From contig CANCBK010000059.1 of the NCBI GenBank assembly GCA_947374315.1, positions 1-11,231 on the forward strand: DNA of 11,231 nt, given 5' to 3'. Both the position numbers and the translations under genes were made by a program. The first letter of the stretch is position 1. The number at the start of each line of letters is the position of its first letter. This DNA is from Burkholderiaceae bacterium (lineage in GTDB: Bacteria; Pseudomonadota; Gammaproteobacteria; Burkholderiales; Burkholderiaceae). Below the pieces are notes generated by a model. The model saw nothing but the letters and a program-made list of their open reading frames with translations, was not told the origin of the DNA and did not search any database. Positions 1-9,855 of this stretch are shown piece by piece.

Positions 1-126
1 AATTAACTTGGCTATGTGCAATAGCGCTTGGTTTTTTTGCTCACTCGATGCACGCGCCATTGCACGCGATGCCTGACGAGCGCGTCGGCCAATATCTTGC
101 ATCATCAGTTTGATTGAATTGCTCAT
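1..126 (-). CDS. proA: Gamma-glutamyl phosphate reductase (glutamate-5-semialdehyde dehydrogenase), N-terminal fragment
   Basis: Only the first 42 codons are present; the gene runs off the left edge. It was translated directly from the reverse complement, since it is too short to stand out as an ORF. The fragment reads MSNSIKLMMQDIGRRARQAS and continues through RAMARASSEQKNQALLHIAK. This is the typical opening helix of ProA, in which 'IGxxARxASRxxARAsxxxKNxaL' leads into the NADP-binding aldehyde dehydrogenase-like domain. ProA reduces gamma-glutamyl phosphate to glutamate-5-semialdehyde with NADPH in the second step of proline synthesis, in the cytoplasm. It starts 54 bases after the holA stop and is probably the last visible gene of the bamE-dapB-leuS-lptE-holA-proA run. 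No clear Shine-Dalgarno precedes the ATG. The catalytic Cys lies outside the window, so the call rests on the N-terminus alone. Confidence 0.8.
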   Translation of the reverse strand, partial: MSNSIKLMMQDIGRRARQASRAMARASSEQKNQALLHIAKLI

Positions 127-180
127 GTTTTAACTATGTCTGTAATGAAACTGGTTATCTACTATTTCTTCTTGATGCGC

Positions 181-1242
181 CTAGCGCAATAAATTACCTA
201 CCAAACGCAAACCATCCCAAGGATCTGCCGGCAACTCTGCCGCATGCAAGCCTTTAGCCTGGCGATCCAACCCAGCGGCCACCTGCATTGCTCTTCGCAA
301 CTTCAAAGGCTGTATGCGCTTTAAGGCCAAAGGATATAAACGCTCCTTATTACCCCAGATACGATTGGCACGCATTAAATTTTGGACTGACTCTCCCGCA
401 TCGCTAGCGGCCTTGAGTTTTGATAGTATCCGAAGCTCTTCAGTCACGCTCCACAGAATCAGCACCAAAGGCTCACCCTCGCCTTTGAGCCCATCCAGCA
501 TTCGATTCAGCCGTGCCAAATCACCGGCTAGCATCGCCTCGGTAAGCTCGAAGACGTTATAACGCGCTACTTTCAAAATGGCCGACCGAATTTGTTCTTC
601 AGTCAGCACGCCAGTAGGATGTAATAAACCCAGCTTCTGAATTTCTTGATGGGCGGCAATGAGATTACCCTCCACCTGCTCAGCAATAAAACTCAAGGCG
701 CGCTGACCCTCTGCGCCTGACTGCACCTCTTGACCCTGCTTCTTTAGGCGCCCCGCAATCCATTGCGGTAGCTGAGCGCGATCTAATGAATCCAATTGAA
801 TTGCCATGCCAGCCTCATCCAAAGCGCTAAACCATGCAGAGGTTTTGGTCTTGCCGTCTAACTTTGGAAGAATGATGCAAAAAATCGTATCAGGACCTTC
901 TGACCCGACTGCCTGTGACTCAATTTGAGCTGAGAATTGTTTAAGGGCCTCAGCCCCATCCCGTCCTGGCTTGCCCGTAGGGATGCGTAATTCCACCCAG
1001 CGCTTATCTCCAAATAAAGACATCTCTTGTCCGGCACTTAACAGCGCGCCCCAATCAAAGCCACGCTCCTGCAAGAGAACTTCGCGATCGGTATAGCCCA
1101 TTTTCTTGGCAGTGGCCCGTAATGCATCCATTGCCTCCATCATGAGGAGCGGCTCATCACCACTAAAAATATAAAGAGGCTTTAATGAAGTAGCGGAATT
1201 CAGCGACTTCAAATGAACCTGGAGGGCATCGCTCTTAACCAT
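181..1242 (-). CDS. holA: DNA polymerase III, delta subunit
   Basis: This is the clamp-loader subunit that opens the beta sliding clamp, working with the tau/gamma and delta-prime subunits at the replication fork. The product is 353 aa, close to the 343 aa of the E. coli protein. Visible family features are the N-terminal LYIFSGDEPLL (residues 23-33), the middle-domain EQVEGNLIAAHQEIQKL (188-204), YNVFELTEAMLAGD (228-241), the C-terminal-domain GEGEPLVLILWSVTEELR (254-271) and the tail ELPADPWDGLRLV (336-348). An in-frame stop lies just upstream, at 1257-1255, so the ATG at 1242 is the first possible ATG. It begins 19 bases after the lptE stop, which suggests translation coupled to lptE. The two out-of-frame ATGs in that gap, at 1258 and 1255, were not chosen. 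Confidence 0.95.
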   Translation of the reverse strand: MVKSDALQVHLKSLNSATSLKPLYIFSGDEPLLMMEAMDALRATAKKMGYTDREVLLQERGFDWGALLSAGQEMSLFGDKRWVELRIPTGKPGRDGAEALKQFSAQIESQAVGSEGPDTIFCIILPKLDGKTKTSAWFSALDEAGMAIQLDSLDRAQLPQWIAGRLKKQGQEVQSGAEGQRALSFIAEQVEGNLIAAHQEIQKLGLLHPTGVLTEEQIRSAILKVARYNVFELTEAMLAGDLARLNRMLDGLKGEGEPLVLILWSVTEELRILSKLKAASDAGESVQNLMRANRIWGNKERLYPLALKRIQPLKLRRAMQVAAGLDRQAKGLHAAELPADPWDGLRLVGNLLR

Positions 1243-1261
1243 GCGATTGGGCCATCATTCT

Positions 1262-1789
1262 TTAAAAGCTTCGAGCCTGTGGTGCCCGCGCAGAAGCAGA
1301 AACACGACGCAAAATCTGCACCGCAAGATCTCGACGCATCAAGGAGAGAAATTGCTGCATTTGAACATCGGTCGCCAAAACAGTCGAGACCGAGAAATCC
1401 ATATCGCGAGTCATGTAGATCTCCGCTTCAGGCACGACATCTGCTCCAGTATTGTCATACGCTCTAAACCCAACCCGCATATTCAAGCGATAGGCAGATA
1501 CTTGACCATTGGAGTTATAAGCCAAGATCTCGCGACCATTGAGGTCGCTAGTAATTTCCAAAGTGAGATCAGCATCTTTAGGATTGATTGCTACCTTTGC
1601 ATCGGTACCCGTCAAAATTGCAGTTTGCAAATCAGCCCGCAAGGGTGGCGAAGGATTGCCAGTAATGGCAATGGTCTTGAATGGTAAATCCACCATGCCG
1701 CGCAAACGATAGCCGCACGCCATCAAGCCACTCACTGGGGCTAAAGCAAATACACCAAGCATGGCACGTCGAAGAGGATTTATGCTCAT
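1262..1789 (-). CDS. lptE: LPS-assembly lipoprotein LptE
   Basis: LptE is the outer-membrane lipoprotein that plugs the LptD barrel and helps insert lipopolysaccharide into the outer leaflet. The product is 175 aa. The N-terminus has two arginines (R7, R8), a hydrophobic stretch and a lipobox LMAC with the lipidated Cys at residue 25. It is followed at once by GYRLRG, and the resulting CGYRLRG resembles the CGF/YxLRG start of mature LptE. The rest is the expected short alpha/beta lipoprotein domain, including LQTAI (54-58), a strand-rich middle and LMRRDLAVQILRRV near the C-terminus. It lies between leuS (36 bases upstream) and holA (19 bases downstream). The leuS-lptE-holA order is common in proteobacteria and supports the assignment. 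Recognition rests on the lipobox motif and gene order, since LptE sequences are poorly conserved. Confidence 0.9.
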   Translation of the reverse strand: MSINPLRRAMLGVFALAPVSGLMACGYRLRGMVDLPFKTIAITGNPSPPLRADLQTAILTGTDAKVAINPKDADLTLEITSDLNGREILAYNSNGQVSAYRLNMRVGFRAYDNTGADVVPEAEIYMTRDMDFSVSTVLATDVQMQQFLSLMRRDLAVQILRRVSASARAPQARSF

Positions 1790-1825
1790 GTGATTAGTGT
1801 CCGTTCAAAATAATGCGTTGGCAAC

Positions 1826-4498
<2,673 letters not shown>

Positions 4499-4545
4499 TC
4501 AATACAACTCTTTTCTTCTATTCTGATTTACTCAATTGACTGAAT

Positions 4546-5349
4546 TTACTTACGCAGGCCAAGCACATCTTGCATGTCATACAAGCCAGAGCTCTGACCC
4601 TGCAAAAAGCGTGCGGCACGCAAAGAACCTTGTGCATATGACTGACGGCTAGAAGACTTATGGCTAATCTCGATACGCTCACCCTCACCTGCGAATAAGA
4701 CGGTGTGATCACCCACAATATCTCCACCACGAATCGTTGCAAAACCAATCGAACCTTCTTTGCGCTCTCCGGTATGACCTTCGCGGGAATACACAGCTAC
4801 ATCATCTAATTTCTCACCAAGGGCATCGGCAATCACTTCACCCATTCTTAATGCAGTACCAGATGGAGCATCTACTTTATGGCGATGGTGGGCTTCAATG
4901 ATTTCAATGTCGTAACCCTCGTTCAACATTTTTGCAGCGATCTCCAGTAATTTAAAAGTCACATTGACACCCACGCTCATATTTGGAGCAAATATGATGG
5001 CCAAATTGGCGGAAGCTTTCTGAAGACCATCGATTTGCTCGGGGCTTAAACCTGTAGTACCAATAATCATTTTGCTGCCAGTTTTTTGCGCCACCGCAAG
5101 ATGCGCCATCGTGCCTTCTGGACGTGTGAAATCAATCAGGTACTCGGCATCACTCAAAGCCTGAGCAATATCAGCTGTAATCGCGACACCAGTTTTTTTA
5201 CCCAAGAATGCGCCAGCGTCTTCGCCCAACTGAGGACAGGAGTCATGTTCAAGCGCGCCCACTAATTGAGCGTCAGGGCTATTGAGTACAGCCTCGATCA
5301 ACATTTTGCCCATGCGGCCGGTAGCACCAGCAATTGCGATTTTCATCAT
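4546..5349 (-). CDS. dapB: 4-hydroxy-tetrahydrodipicolinate reductase
   Basis: DapB catalyses the NAD(P)H-dependent reduction of 4-hydroxy-tetrahydrodipicolinate to tetrahydrodipicolinate, on the route to meso-diaminopimelate for peptidoglycan and to lysine. The product is 267 aa, the usual length. The N-terminal Rossmann glycine motif is GATGRMG at 8-14, the nucleotide-site GTTG is at 97-100, APNMSVGVN is at 121-129, and the catalytic box HHRHK is at 154-158, followed by the substrate-binding PSGTA at 162-166. By family alignment H154 and K158 are the acid/base and substrate-binding residues. Two adjacent ATGs (5349 and 5346) could start it. A GAAG sequence at 5356-5359 lies 6 bases before the first and 9 before the second, so the start is uncertain by one codon. 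bamE ends 66 bases upstream. Confidence 0.97.
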   Translation of the reverse strand: MMKIAIAGATGRMGKMLIEAVLNSPDAQLVGALEHDSCPQLGEDAGAFLGKKTGVAITADIAQALSDAEYLIDFTRPEGTMAHLAVAQKTGSKMIIGTTGLSPEQIDGLQKASANLAIIFAPNMSVGVNVTFKLLEIAAKMLNEGYDIEIIEAHHRHKVDAPSGTALRMGEVIADALGEKLDDVAVYSREGHTGERKEGSIGFATIRGGDIVGDHTVLFAGEGERIEISHKSSSRQSYAQGSLRAARFLQGQSSGLYDMQDVLGLRK

Positions 5350-5415
5350 TGATATCTTCGTTTCTTATTAAAGGTTGCCGAAAGAAATGACTCAGCACCA
5401 ACACAAAAGCAATTT

Positions 5416-6138
5416 TTATTTAGCTTCACCAGCCTGCGGAACATTGAGAGCGCCAGGGCCTAACTGTTGAGATTCAGGCTGAGCTTCTGGCTGCTTATTT
5501 GAGAAACTGAAAAAATCCCAAAACGAACTACTGGCAGTACTAGCCGCAGGCACGGCCACACCTGCTGGCAAGTTATCTGTTTTGCTCGGCACCAGCAACT
5601 CAGGTTGTTGCAAAGGAGGTGTTACTGGGGGCTTATTGGATCCAGTCATCACATCCCAAAAGGAACGCTTAGTCTTTGCATAGCCATCAATCTCGGCAAC
5701 CAACTCAACTTCAGTTGGCAATGCATCGCCCTGGAACTTGGATAACTTATCACTATCAAAAAATACTGTGACGCGACGATCCTTGCCCATGACTTGGCCT
5801 GCGCGTTTGAATTCAAAAACATAATCCCAACGATTGGCGTGAAAATAATCAGCCAACAAGGGCGTACCAAGAATTTGGCGAACTTGCTCGCGACTCATAC
5901 CCACTTGTAACTTAGCGTACTGCTCGCTAGAAATAAAGTTTCCCTGAACCACATCTGGAACGTACGGCCTAAAGACTTTATTCATCCAGGCACGCTGGGT
6001 GTTATCTACGGCGCTGGTACAGCCCGTAGCGAGAATGAGACCGCCAAAAGCAGCGATCAGCAAACCTGAGCGAGTAAGGTTGAAAACTCCAAAAATGAAG
6101 TTCAATAGTCTAGTAAAAAGTTGAAGGCAATTTTGCAT
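5416..6138 (-). CDS. bamE: Outer membrane protein assembly factor BamE (SmpA/OmlA lipoprotein) with an extended C-terminal tail
   Basis: BamE is a lipoprotein of the BAM complex, which inserts beta-barrel proteins into the outer membrane. With the ATG at 6138 the product is 240 aa, about twice the 113 aa of E. coli BamE. The lipobox LATGC puts the lipidated Cys at residue 40, after a hydrophobic run at about 25-38. The SmpA/OmlA domain follows at about 60-150, with LQVGMSREQVRQILGTPL (77-94), WDYVFEF and VTVFFDSDKLSKF. The remainder is a Pro/Gln/Ser-rich tail with two copies of an SFWD...SNK motif. The reading frame is open further upstream (to 6252), but that would overlap fur. Internal choices are ATG 6153 (5 residues longer) or 6138, and neither has a clear Shine-Dalgarno. 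Divergence from fur matches the classic omlA-fur arrangement. The family call is firm; the exact start is not. Confidence 0.9.
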   Translation of the reverse strand: MQNCLQLFTRLLNFIFGVFNLTRSGLLIAAFGGLILATGCTSAVDNTQRAWMNKVFRPYVPDVVQGNFISSEQYAKLQVGMSREQVRQILGTPLLADYFHANRWDYVFEFKRAGQVMGKDRRVTVFFDSDKLSKFQGDALPTEVELVAEIDGYAKTKRSFWDVMTGSNKPPVTPPLQQPELLVPSKTDNLPAGVAVPAASTASSSFWDFFSFSNKQPEAQPESQQLGPGALNVPQAGEAK

Positions 6139-6181
6139 GGCAGGCCGTATCATTAAGACATTGATTTTAGCTCGCAAACCC
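6080..6181. promoter_or_regulatory. Divergent bamE/fur start region
   Basis: The promoters of both genes must lie in or near this stretch, but the signals are weak. For bamE on the minus strand, TTGCGA (6177-6172), a 17-base spacer and AATGAT (6154-6149) match the -35/-10 consensus at 4 of 6 positions each. They would put transcription start only a few bases before ATG 6138. For fur on the plus strand, TTGAAA (6080-6085), an 18-base spacer and AATAGT (6104-6109) match at 5/6 and 4/6. They would give a leader of roughly 65 bases and place the fur promoter inside the bamE signal-peptide codons. No clear 19-base Fur box was seen. These are pattern matches by eye only. Confidence 0.35.
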
Positions 6182-6640
6182 ATGAATATGAACCAAAACC
6201 CCACTCCTGCAGATTTACGCGATATTGGCCTAAAAGCCACCGGCCCTCGCATGAAAATATTGGACTTTTTCCATCAAAATGGCGGCACCCACTTCAGCGC
6301 CGAAGATGTGTTCATGGCCCTTGCCAAGGATGACAAAGAGATTGGTTTAGCCACTGTTTACCGGGTGCTTACCCAGTTTGAACAAGCAGGGCTATTGCTA
6401 CGCAGTCACTTTGAGTCCAGCAAGGGTGATAGTCGAGCCATTTATGAGTTGAATGAAGGCCAACATCATGACCATCTCGTTTGCCTAGATTGTGGGCATG
6501 TTGAGGAATTTGTAGATGAGGCCATCGAAAAAAGGCAGCACGATATTGCCAAAAACCTGGGTTTTAAGCTCCAGGACCACTCATTAGCCATGTATGGCCA
6601 CTGCCAAAAGAAGAATTGCCGCAACAAACCAAAGGCATGA
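6182..6640 (+). CDS. fur: Ferric uptake regulator Fur
   Basis: Fur is a dimeric, metal-sensing repressor that binds DNA when loaded with Fe(II) and controls iron uptake genes. With the ATG at 6182 the product is 152 aa (E. coli Fur is 148). The N-terminal winged-helix domain shows LRDIGLKATGPRMKILDFF at 12-30 and the recognition-helix segment GLATVYRVLTQFEQAGLL at 55-72. The dimerisation/metal domain has HHDH at 95-98, CLDC (C101, C104) and a second Cys pair, C141 and C146 (GHCQKKNC), which resembles the structural zinc site of E. coli-type Fur. The frame also has an ATG at 6137, which would add 15 residues not typical of Fur. ATG 6188 is an equally plausible start. None has a good Shine-Dalgarno. 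It is divergent from bamE and convergent with gap. Confidence 0.95.
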   Translation: MNMNQNPTPADLRDIGLKATGPRMKILDFFHQNGGTHFSAEDVFMALAKDDKEIGLATVYRVLTQFEQAGLLLRSHFESSKGDSRAIYELNEGQHHDHLVCLDCGHVEEFVDEAIEKRQHDIAKNLGFKLQDHSLAMYGHCQKKNCRNKPKA

Positions 6641-6666
6641 ATTAAAAGATATCTGTAGATAATGAA

Positions 6667-6690
6667 AAATGACCTCAATTGAGGTCATTT
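6667..6690. terminator. Bidirectional intrinsic terminator between fur and gap
   Basis: This is a perfect 24-base palindrome: arm AAATGACCTC, centre AATT, arm GAGGTCATTT. It lies 26 bases after the fur stop and 54 bases after the gap stop on the other strand. Read toward gap's downstream side (minus strand), the stem is followed by ATTTTTCATT, a fair U-tract. Read on the plus strand it is followed by ATTTCTACAT, a weaker one. Its position between two convergent genes fits a terminator shared by both. Confidence 0.85.
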
Positions 6691-6744
6691 CTACATATAA
6701 AACTGATTTTTAGCGACTGTTATCGCCAAAACCCTAAAAATTGC

Positions 6745-7773
6745 TTACTTCACAGCCATCAATGCCTCTGCAGCATTGAGCATTTGAACTGAATAGCCCC
6801 ACTCGTTGTCATACCAAGCCAAGACTTTTACCAACTTGCCGTCTGTTGAAACGCGAGTCTGGGAGGCATCGTAAATACTGGGGCGTGGATCGTGATTAAA
6901 GTCGATCGAAACAAGTGGCAAAGTATTAAAGCCTAGAATGCCCTTCAATTCACCTTCACTAGCAGCCTTCAAGATCGAATTCACCTCATCTACGCTGGTA
7001 GCGCGACTAGCGGCAAAAGTTAAATCCACTACGGAAACATTAATCACTGGCACGCGCATAGCAAAACCATCAAAGCGCCCTGCCAATGCTGGCAGCACCA
7101 AACCTACTGCTTTTGCGGCACCAGTCTTCGTTGGAATCATGCTGGTCACGGCAGAACGCGCACGACGCATATCCTTGTGATACACATCAGTCAGCACCTG
7201 GTCGTTGGTGAAAGCATGAATGGTTGTCATCAAGCCAGACTCAATGCCAATCTTTTCTAGCAATGGTTTAACCAATGGAGCTAAACAGTTGGTGGTGCAG
7301 CTAGCGTTAGAAACGACTATATCGCTTGATTTAAGTACTTGTTGATTGACGCCATAGACAATGGTGGCATCCACATCTTTTTCACCTGGAGCGGAAATTA
7401 ATACCTTCTTCGCACCTTGGGAGATATGCACCATGGCTTTTTCTTTTGAGGTGAATTTACCTGAGCATTCCAAAACTAAATCCACACCTAATTCACCCCA
7501 GGGGGTTTCTAAGGGATTGCGAGTGGAGAACATCTTGATGCGATCGCCATTCACCACCATGCAATCGCCATCTACTTTGACTTCAGCAGGGAAGCGACCA
7601 TGCGCAGAATCATATTGCGTAAGGTGTGCATTGATATCGATATCACCCATCGCATTAATCGCTACGATTTTGATATCGCGTCTTGGCTTACCATTGACTT
7701 GATCTTCATACAAAGCACGTAAGACCATACGACCAATACGACCATAACCGTTAATTGCGACACGAATTGTCAT
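6745..7773 (-). CDS. gap: Glyceraldehyde-3-phosphate dehydrogenase, type I
   Basis: The enzyme oxidises glyceraldehyde-3-phosphate to 1,3-bisphosphoglycerate with NAD(P) in glycolysis, or runs in reverse in gluconeogenesis. The product is 342 aa. The Rossmann motif is NGYGRIGR at 8-15. The active-site block is [13 protein letters not shown] at 155-167 with catalytic C159, and H186 in [10 protein letters not shown] is the catalytic base. [18 protein letters not shown] (203-220) is the phosphate-binding region and WYDNEWGYS (320-328) the C-terminal signature. At the end of the second Rossmann strand the protein has VAINA (A41), where NAD-specific enzymes have Asp; this is reported separately. 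Burkholderia Gap, as I recall it, is closely similar but has Asp there. The start is well supported by AAGGGG six bases before the ATG. It lies 41 bases after the tkt stop with no terminator seen, so tkt-gap is probably an operon. Confidence 0.97.
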   Translation of the reverse strand: MTIRVAINGYGRIGRMVLRALYEDQVNGKPRRDIKIVAINAMGDIDINAHLTQYDSAHGRFPAEVKVDGDCMVVNGDRIKMFSTRNPLETPWGELGVDLVLECSGKFTSKEKAMVHISQGAKKVLISAPGEKDVDATIVYGVNQQVLKSSDIVVSNASCTTNCLAPLVKPLLEKIGIESGLMTTIHAFTNDQVLTDVYHKDMRRARSAVTSMIPTKTGAAKAVGLVLPALAGRFDGFAMRVPVINVSVVDLTFAASRATSVDEVNSILKAASEGELKGILGFNTLPLVSIDFNHDPRPSIYDASQTRVSTDGKLVKVLAWYDNEWGYSVQMLNAAEALMAVK

Positions 7774-7779
7774 TCCATT

Positions 7780-7785
7780 CCCCTT
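7780..7785 (-). promoter_or_regulatory. Shine-Dalgarno of gap
   Basis: The minus strand reads AAGGGG, then a 6-base spacer AATGGA, then the gap ATG. This is the clearest ribosome binding site in the window. Most other genes here have weak or no visible sites, which suggests gap is strongly translated, as expected for an abundant glycolytic enzyme. The expression level is inference. Confidence 0.65.
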
Positions 7786-7814
7786 GCTAATATTAAATTC
7801 TTAAACAGAAAACT

Positions 7815-9812
7815 TTATCTTTTCTTTGCAATGCATTGCTTCACTGTTTTAGAAATCTGATCCACAGTTAAACCAAAATATTCATAGAGCACGGGTGCCG
7901 GCGCTGATTCACCAAAAGTGTCAACGCCATGTACCGCTGCGCAACCATACTTCCACCAAAAATCAGTAACGCCCGCTTCAACAGCAATGCTCGGAATACC
8001 AGCAGGCAATACCTTTGCTTTATACGCAGCGTCTTGTTGATCGAATACCGTAGTTGAGGGAATCGATACCACGCGAATACCAAAACCTTCGCCCCCTAAG
8101 CGTTCCGCTGTTTGCAATGCCAATGCAATTTCAGAGCCAGTGGCCATAATGACTGCGTCGATTTTTGCTTTCTTTGGGTCGCGCAGCACATAGCCACCAC
8201 GAGCAATATCTTTAATCTGCTGAGTGCCACGAGAAACAAATGGGCAATTTTGACGACTGAAGATTAATGCGCTTGGGCCATGCTTGCGCTCAATCGCAGA
8301 GCCCCAGGCAACCGCACTCTCAGTGGTATCGCATGGACGCCACACCATCAAATTTGGAATGAGACGCAAGCTGGCAACATGTTCTACAGATTGGTGTGTT
8401 GGACCATCTTCACCCAGGCCAATAGAGTCATGCGTGAAGACAAAAATACTGCGCAACTTCATCAAAGAAGCCATGCGCAATGCGTTACGACTGTAATCGG
8501 AGAAGGTTAAGAAAGTGCCGCCGAAGGGAATATATCCACCATGCAAGGCGATACCGTTCATGATGGCACTCATACCAAACTCACGAACACCGTAATTGAT
8601 GTGGTTACCCCACTGATCAGCACGCACTGCTTTGCATGCAGACCAATTCGTTAAGTTGGAACCCGTTAAGTCAGCAGAGCCACCCATCAATTCTGGCAAG
8701 GCTGGCGCCAATGCTTCAATCGCGTTTTGACTCGCTTTGCGAGTCGCGATCGTTTCCGCTTTGGTTTGGCATGTCTTGAGATAGGCATCCAAAGTAGTTG
8801 AAAAATCTTTAGATAAATCACCCTGCATACGACGCTGTAATTCAGAAGCTAATTCAGGGTATTTATTTCGGTAAGCCTGAAATTCTTTATTCCATTCATG
8901 CTCAGCAGCTTGACCGCGCTTCTTGAAATCCCACGCCTCATAAATATCATTTGGAATCTCGAATGGCGCGTACGGCCAATTTAATGCCACACGGGTTTCA
9001 GCAATCTCGGTAGCGCCCAATGGTGAACCATGGACCTTATCGCTACCAGCCATATTGGGAGAGCCTTGCCCAATCGCGGTCTTACAACAAATCAAGGTAG
9101 GCTGATCGCTCTTCTTGGCTTTAGCAATCGCATCCGATATGGCTTCCGCATCATGACCATCCACATTGCGCAGAACATTCCAACCGTAAGCCTCAAAACG
9201 TTTAGGCGTATCTTCGTTAAACCAAGACACTACTTTGCCATCAATCGAGATGCCATTGTCATCCCACAGAGCAACCAACTTATTGAGTTTGAGTGTGCCA
9301 GCCAATGAACATACTTCGTGGCTGATACCTTCCATCAAGCAACCATCGCCTAAAAATACATAGGTGTAGTGGTCAACAACATCATGGCCTGGACGATTAA
9401 ATTCTTCGGCCAATAATTTTTCTGCCAGCGCCATACCAACTGCATTAGAAATTCCCTGACCCAAAGGACCCGTAGTCGTCTCTACGCCGGGAGTAATTCC
9501 ATATTCGGGATGGCCTGGGGTCTTGCTATGCAATTGCCGGAAATTTTTCAACTCACCAATAGGCAAGTCGTAACCCGTGAGGTGCAATAAGGAATACAGC
9601 AGCATTGATCCATGGCCATTTGATAAAACAAATCGATCACGATTCATCCAATGCGGATCCGTCGGATTGTGTTGCAAATGATCATTCCAAAGACCGACAG
9701 CAATATCGGCCATGCCCATCGGCATTCCAGGATGCCCGGAATTGGCTTGTTGAACTGCATCCATGGATAAAGCGCGAATGGCATTGGCCATACGAATTTG
9801 AAGGTTTGACAT
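7815..9812 (-). CDS. tkt: Transketolase
   Basis: This thiamine-diphosphate enzyme moves two-carbon units between sugar phosphates in the pentose phosphate pathway, releasing glyceraldehyde-3-phosphate, the substrate of the neighbouring gap product. The product is 665 aa, the usual length. Family features include [11 protein letters not shown] (25-35, with H27), [10 protein letters not shown] (64-73, with H67), the TPP motif [13 protein letters not shown] (155-167) with N186 about 30 residues on, HGSPLG (261-266), the catalytic Glu E411 in YGVREFGM, and [15 protein letters not shown] (460-474). The last motif continues as SVEH instead of the common PVEQ/PVEH. The C-terminal domain has [11 protein letters not shown] and [17 protein letters not shown]. 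The ATG at 9812 is preceded by AAGAGA about 11 bases upstream. It is divergent from rsmE across a 43-base gap and followed by gap in the same direction. Confidence 0.97.
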   Translation of the reverse strand: MSNLQIRMANAIRALSMDAVQQANSGHPGMPMGMADIAVGLWNDHLQHNPTDPHWMNRDRFVLSNGHGSMLLYSLLHLTGYDLPIGELKNFRQLHSKTPGHPEYGITPGVETTTGPLGQGISNAVGMALAEKLLAEEFNRPGHDVVDHYTYVFLGDGCLMEGISHEVCSLAGTLKLNKLVALWDDNGISIDGKVVSWFNEDTPKRFEAYGWNVLRNVDGHDAEAISDAIAKAKKSDQPTLICCKTAIGQGSPNMAGSDKVHGSPLGATEIAETRVALNWPYAPFEIPNDIYEAWDFKKRGQAAEHEWNKEFQAYRNKYPELASELQRRMQGDLSKDFSTTLDAYLKTCQTKAETIATRKASQNAIEALAPALPELMGGSADLTGSNLTNWSACKAVRADQWGNHINYGVREFGMSAIMNGIALHGGYIPFGGTFLTFSDYSRNALRMASLMKLRSIFVFTHDSIGLGEDGPTHQSVEHVASLRLIPNLMVWRPCDTTESAVAWGSAIERKHGPSALIFSRQNCPFVSRGTQQIKDIARGGYVLRDPKKAKIDAVIMATGSEIALALQTAERLGGEGFGIRVVSIPSTTVFDQQDAAYKAKVLPAGIPSIAVEAGVTDFWWKYGCAAVHGVDTFGESAPAPVLYEYFGLTVDQISKTVKQCIAKKR

Positions 9813-9855
9813 CGTAAATTGGGTCTCTTGGAAATTAATTAGCTATATTTCAGTA
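9813..9855. promoter_or_regulatory. 43-base divergent tkt/rsmE intergenic region
   Basis: This is the only non-coding space between two divergent genes, so at least one promoter must overlap a coding region. On the plus strand TATATT (9844-9849) matches the -10 consensus at 5 of 6 positions. Its expected start site falls at or beside the rsmE ATG, and only a poor -35 (TTGGGT at 9819-9824, 19-base spacer) is present. On the minus strand the tkt leader has AAGAGA as a possible ribosome site, but I could not identify a convincing tkt promoter. Confidence 0.4.

Noticed and set aside
1241..1687. Plus-strand ORF opposite lptE, and many similar antisense ORFs opposite leuS, gap and tkt
   Set aside because: They lie wholly antisense to genes with clear family motifs, show no recognisable domain and have no ribosome site; they are frame shadows.
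6148..6168. Possible Fur box (ATCATT...ATTGAT) upstream of fur
   Set aside because: Only a 4-base outer inverted repeat matches; the core does not fit the ATAAT/ATTAT pattern of known Fur boxes.
6137..6181. N-terminal extension of Fur from ATG 6137 (MAGRIIKTLILARKP...)
   Set aside because: The 15 extra residues do not resemble Fur N-termini, overlap the bamE start region and lack a ribosome site; starts at 6182 or 6188 fit the family length better.
6139..6252. Upstream extension of the bamE frame to 6252
   Set aside because: It would run antisense through the fur start and place the lipobox Cys near residue 78, far too deep for a lipoprotein signal peptide.
6711..6735. Short inverted repeat GCGA...TCGC after the gap stop
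   Set aside because: It has only a 4-base stem and no U-tract; the perfect palindrome at 6667-6690 is the likely terminator.
7632..7645. 14-base perfect palindrome TGATATCGATATCA inside gap
   Set aside because: It results from the repeated codons GAT ATC GAT ATC for Asp-Ile-Asp-Ile; there is no reason to read it as a binding site.
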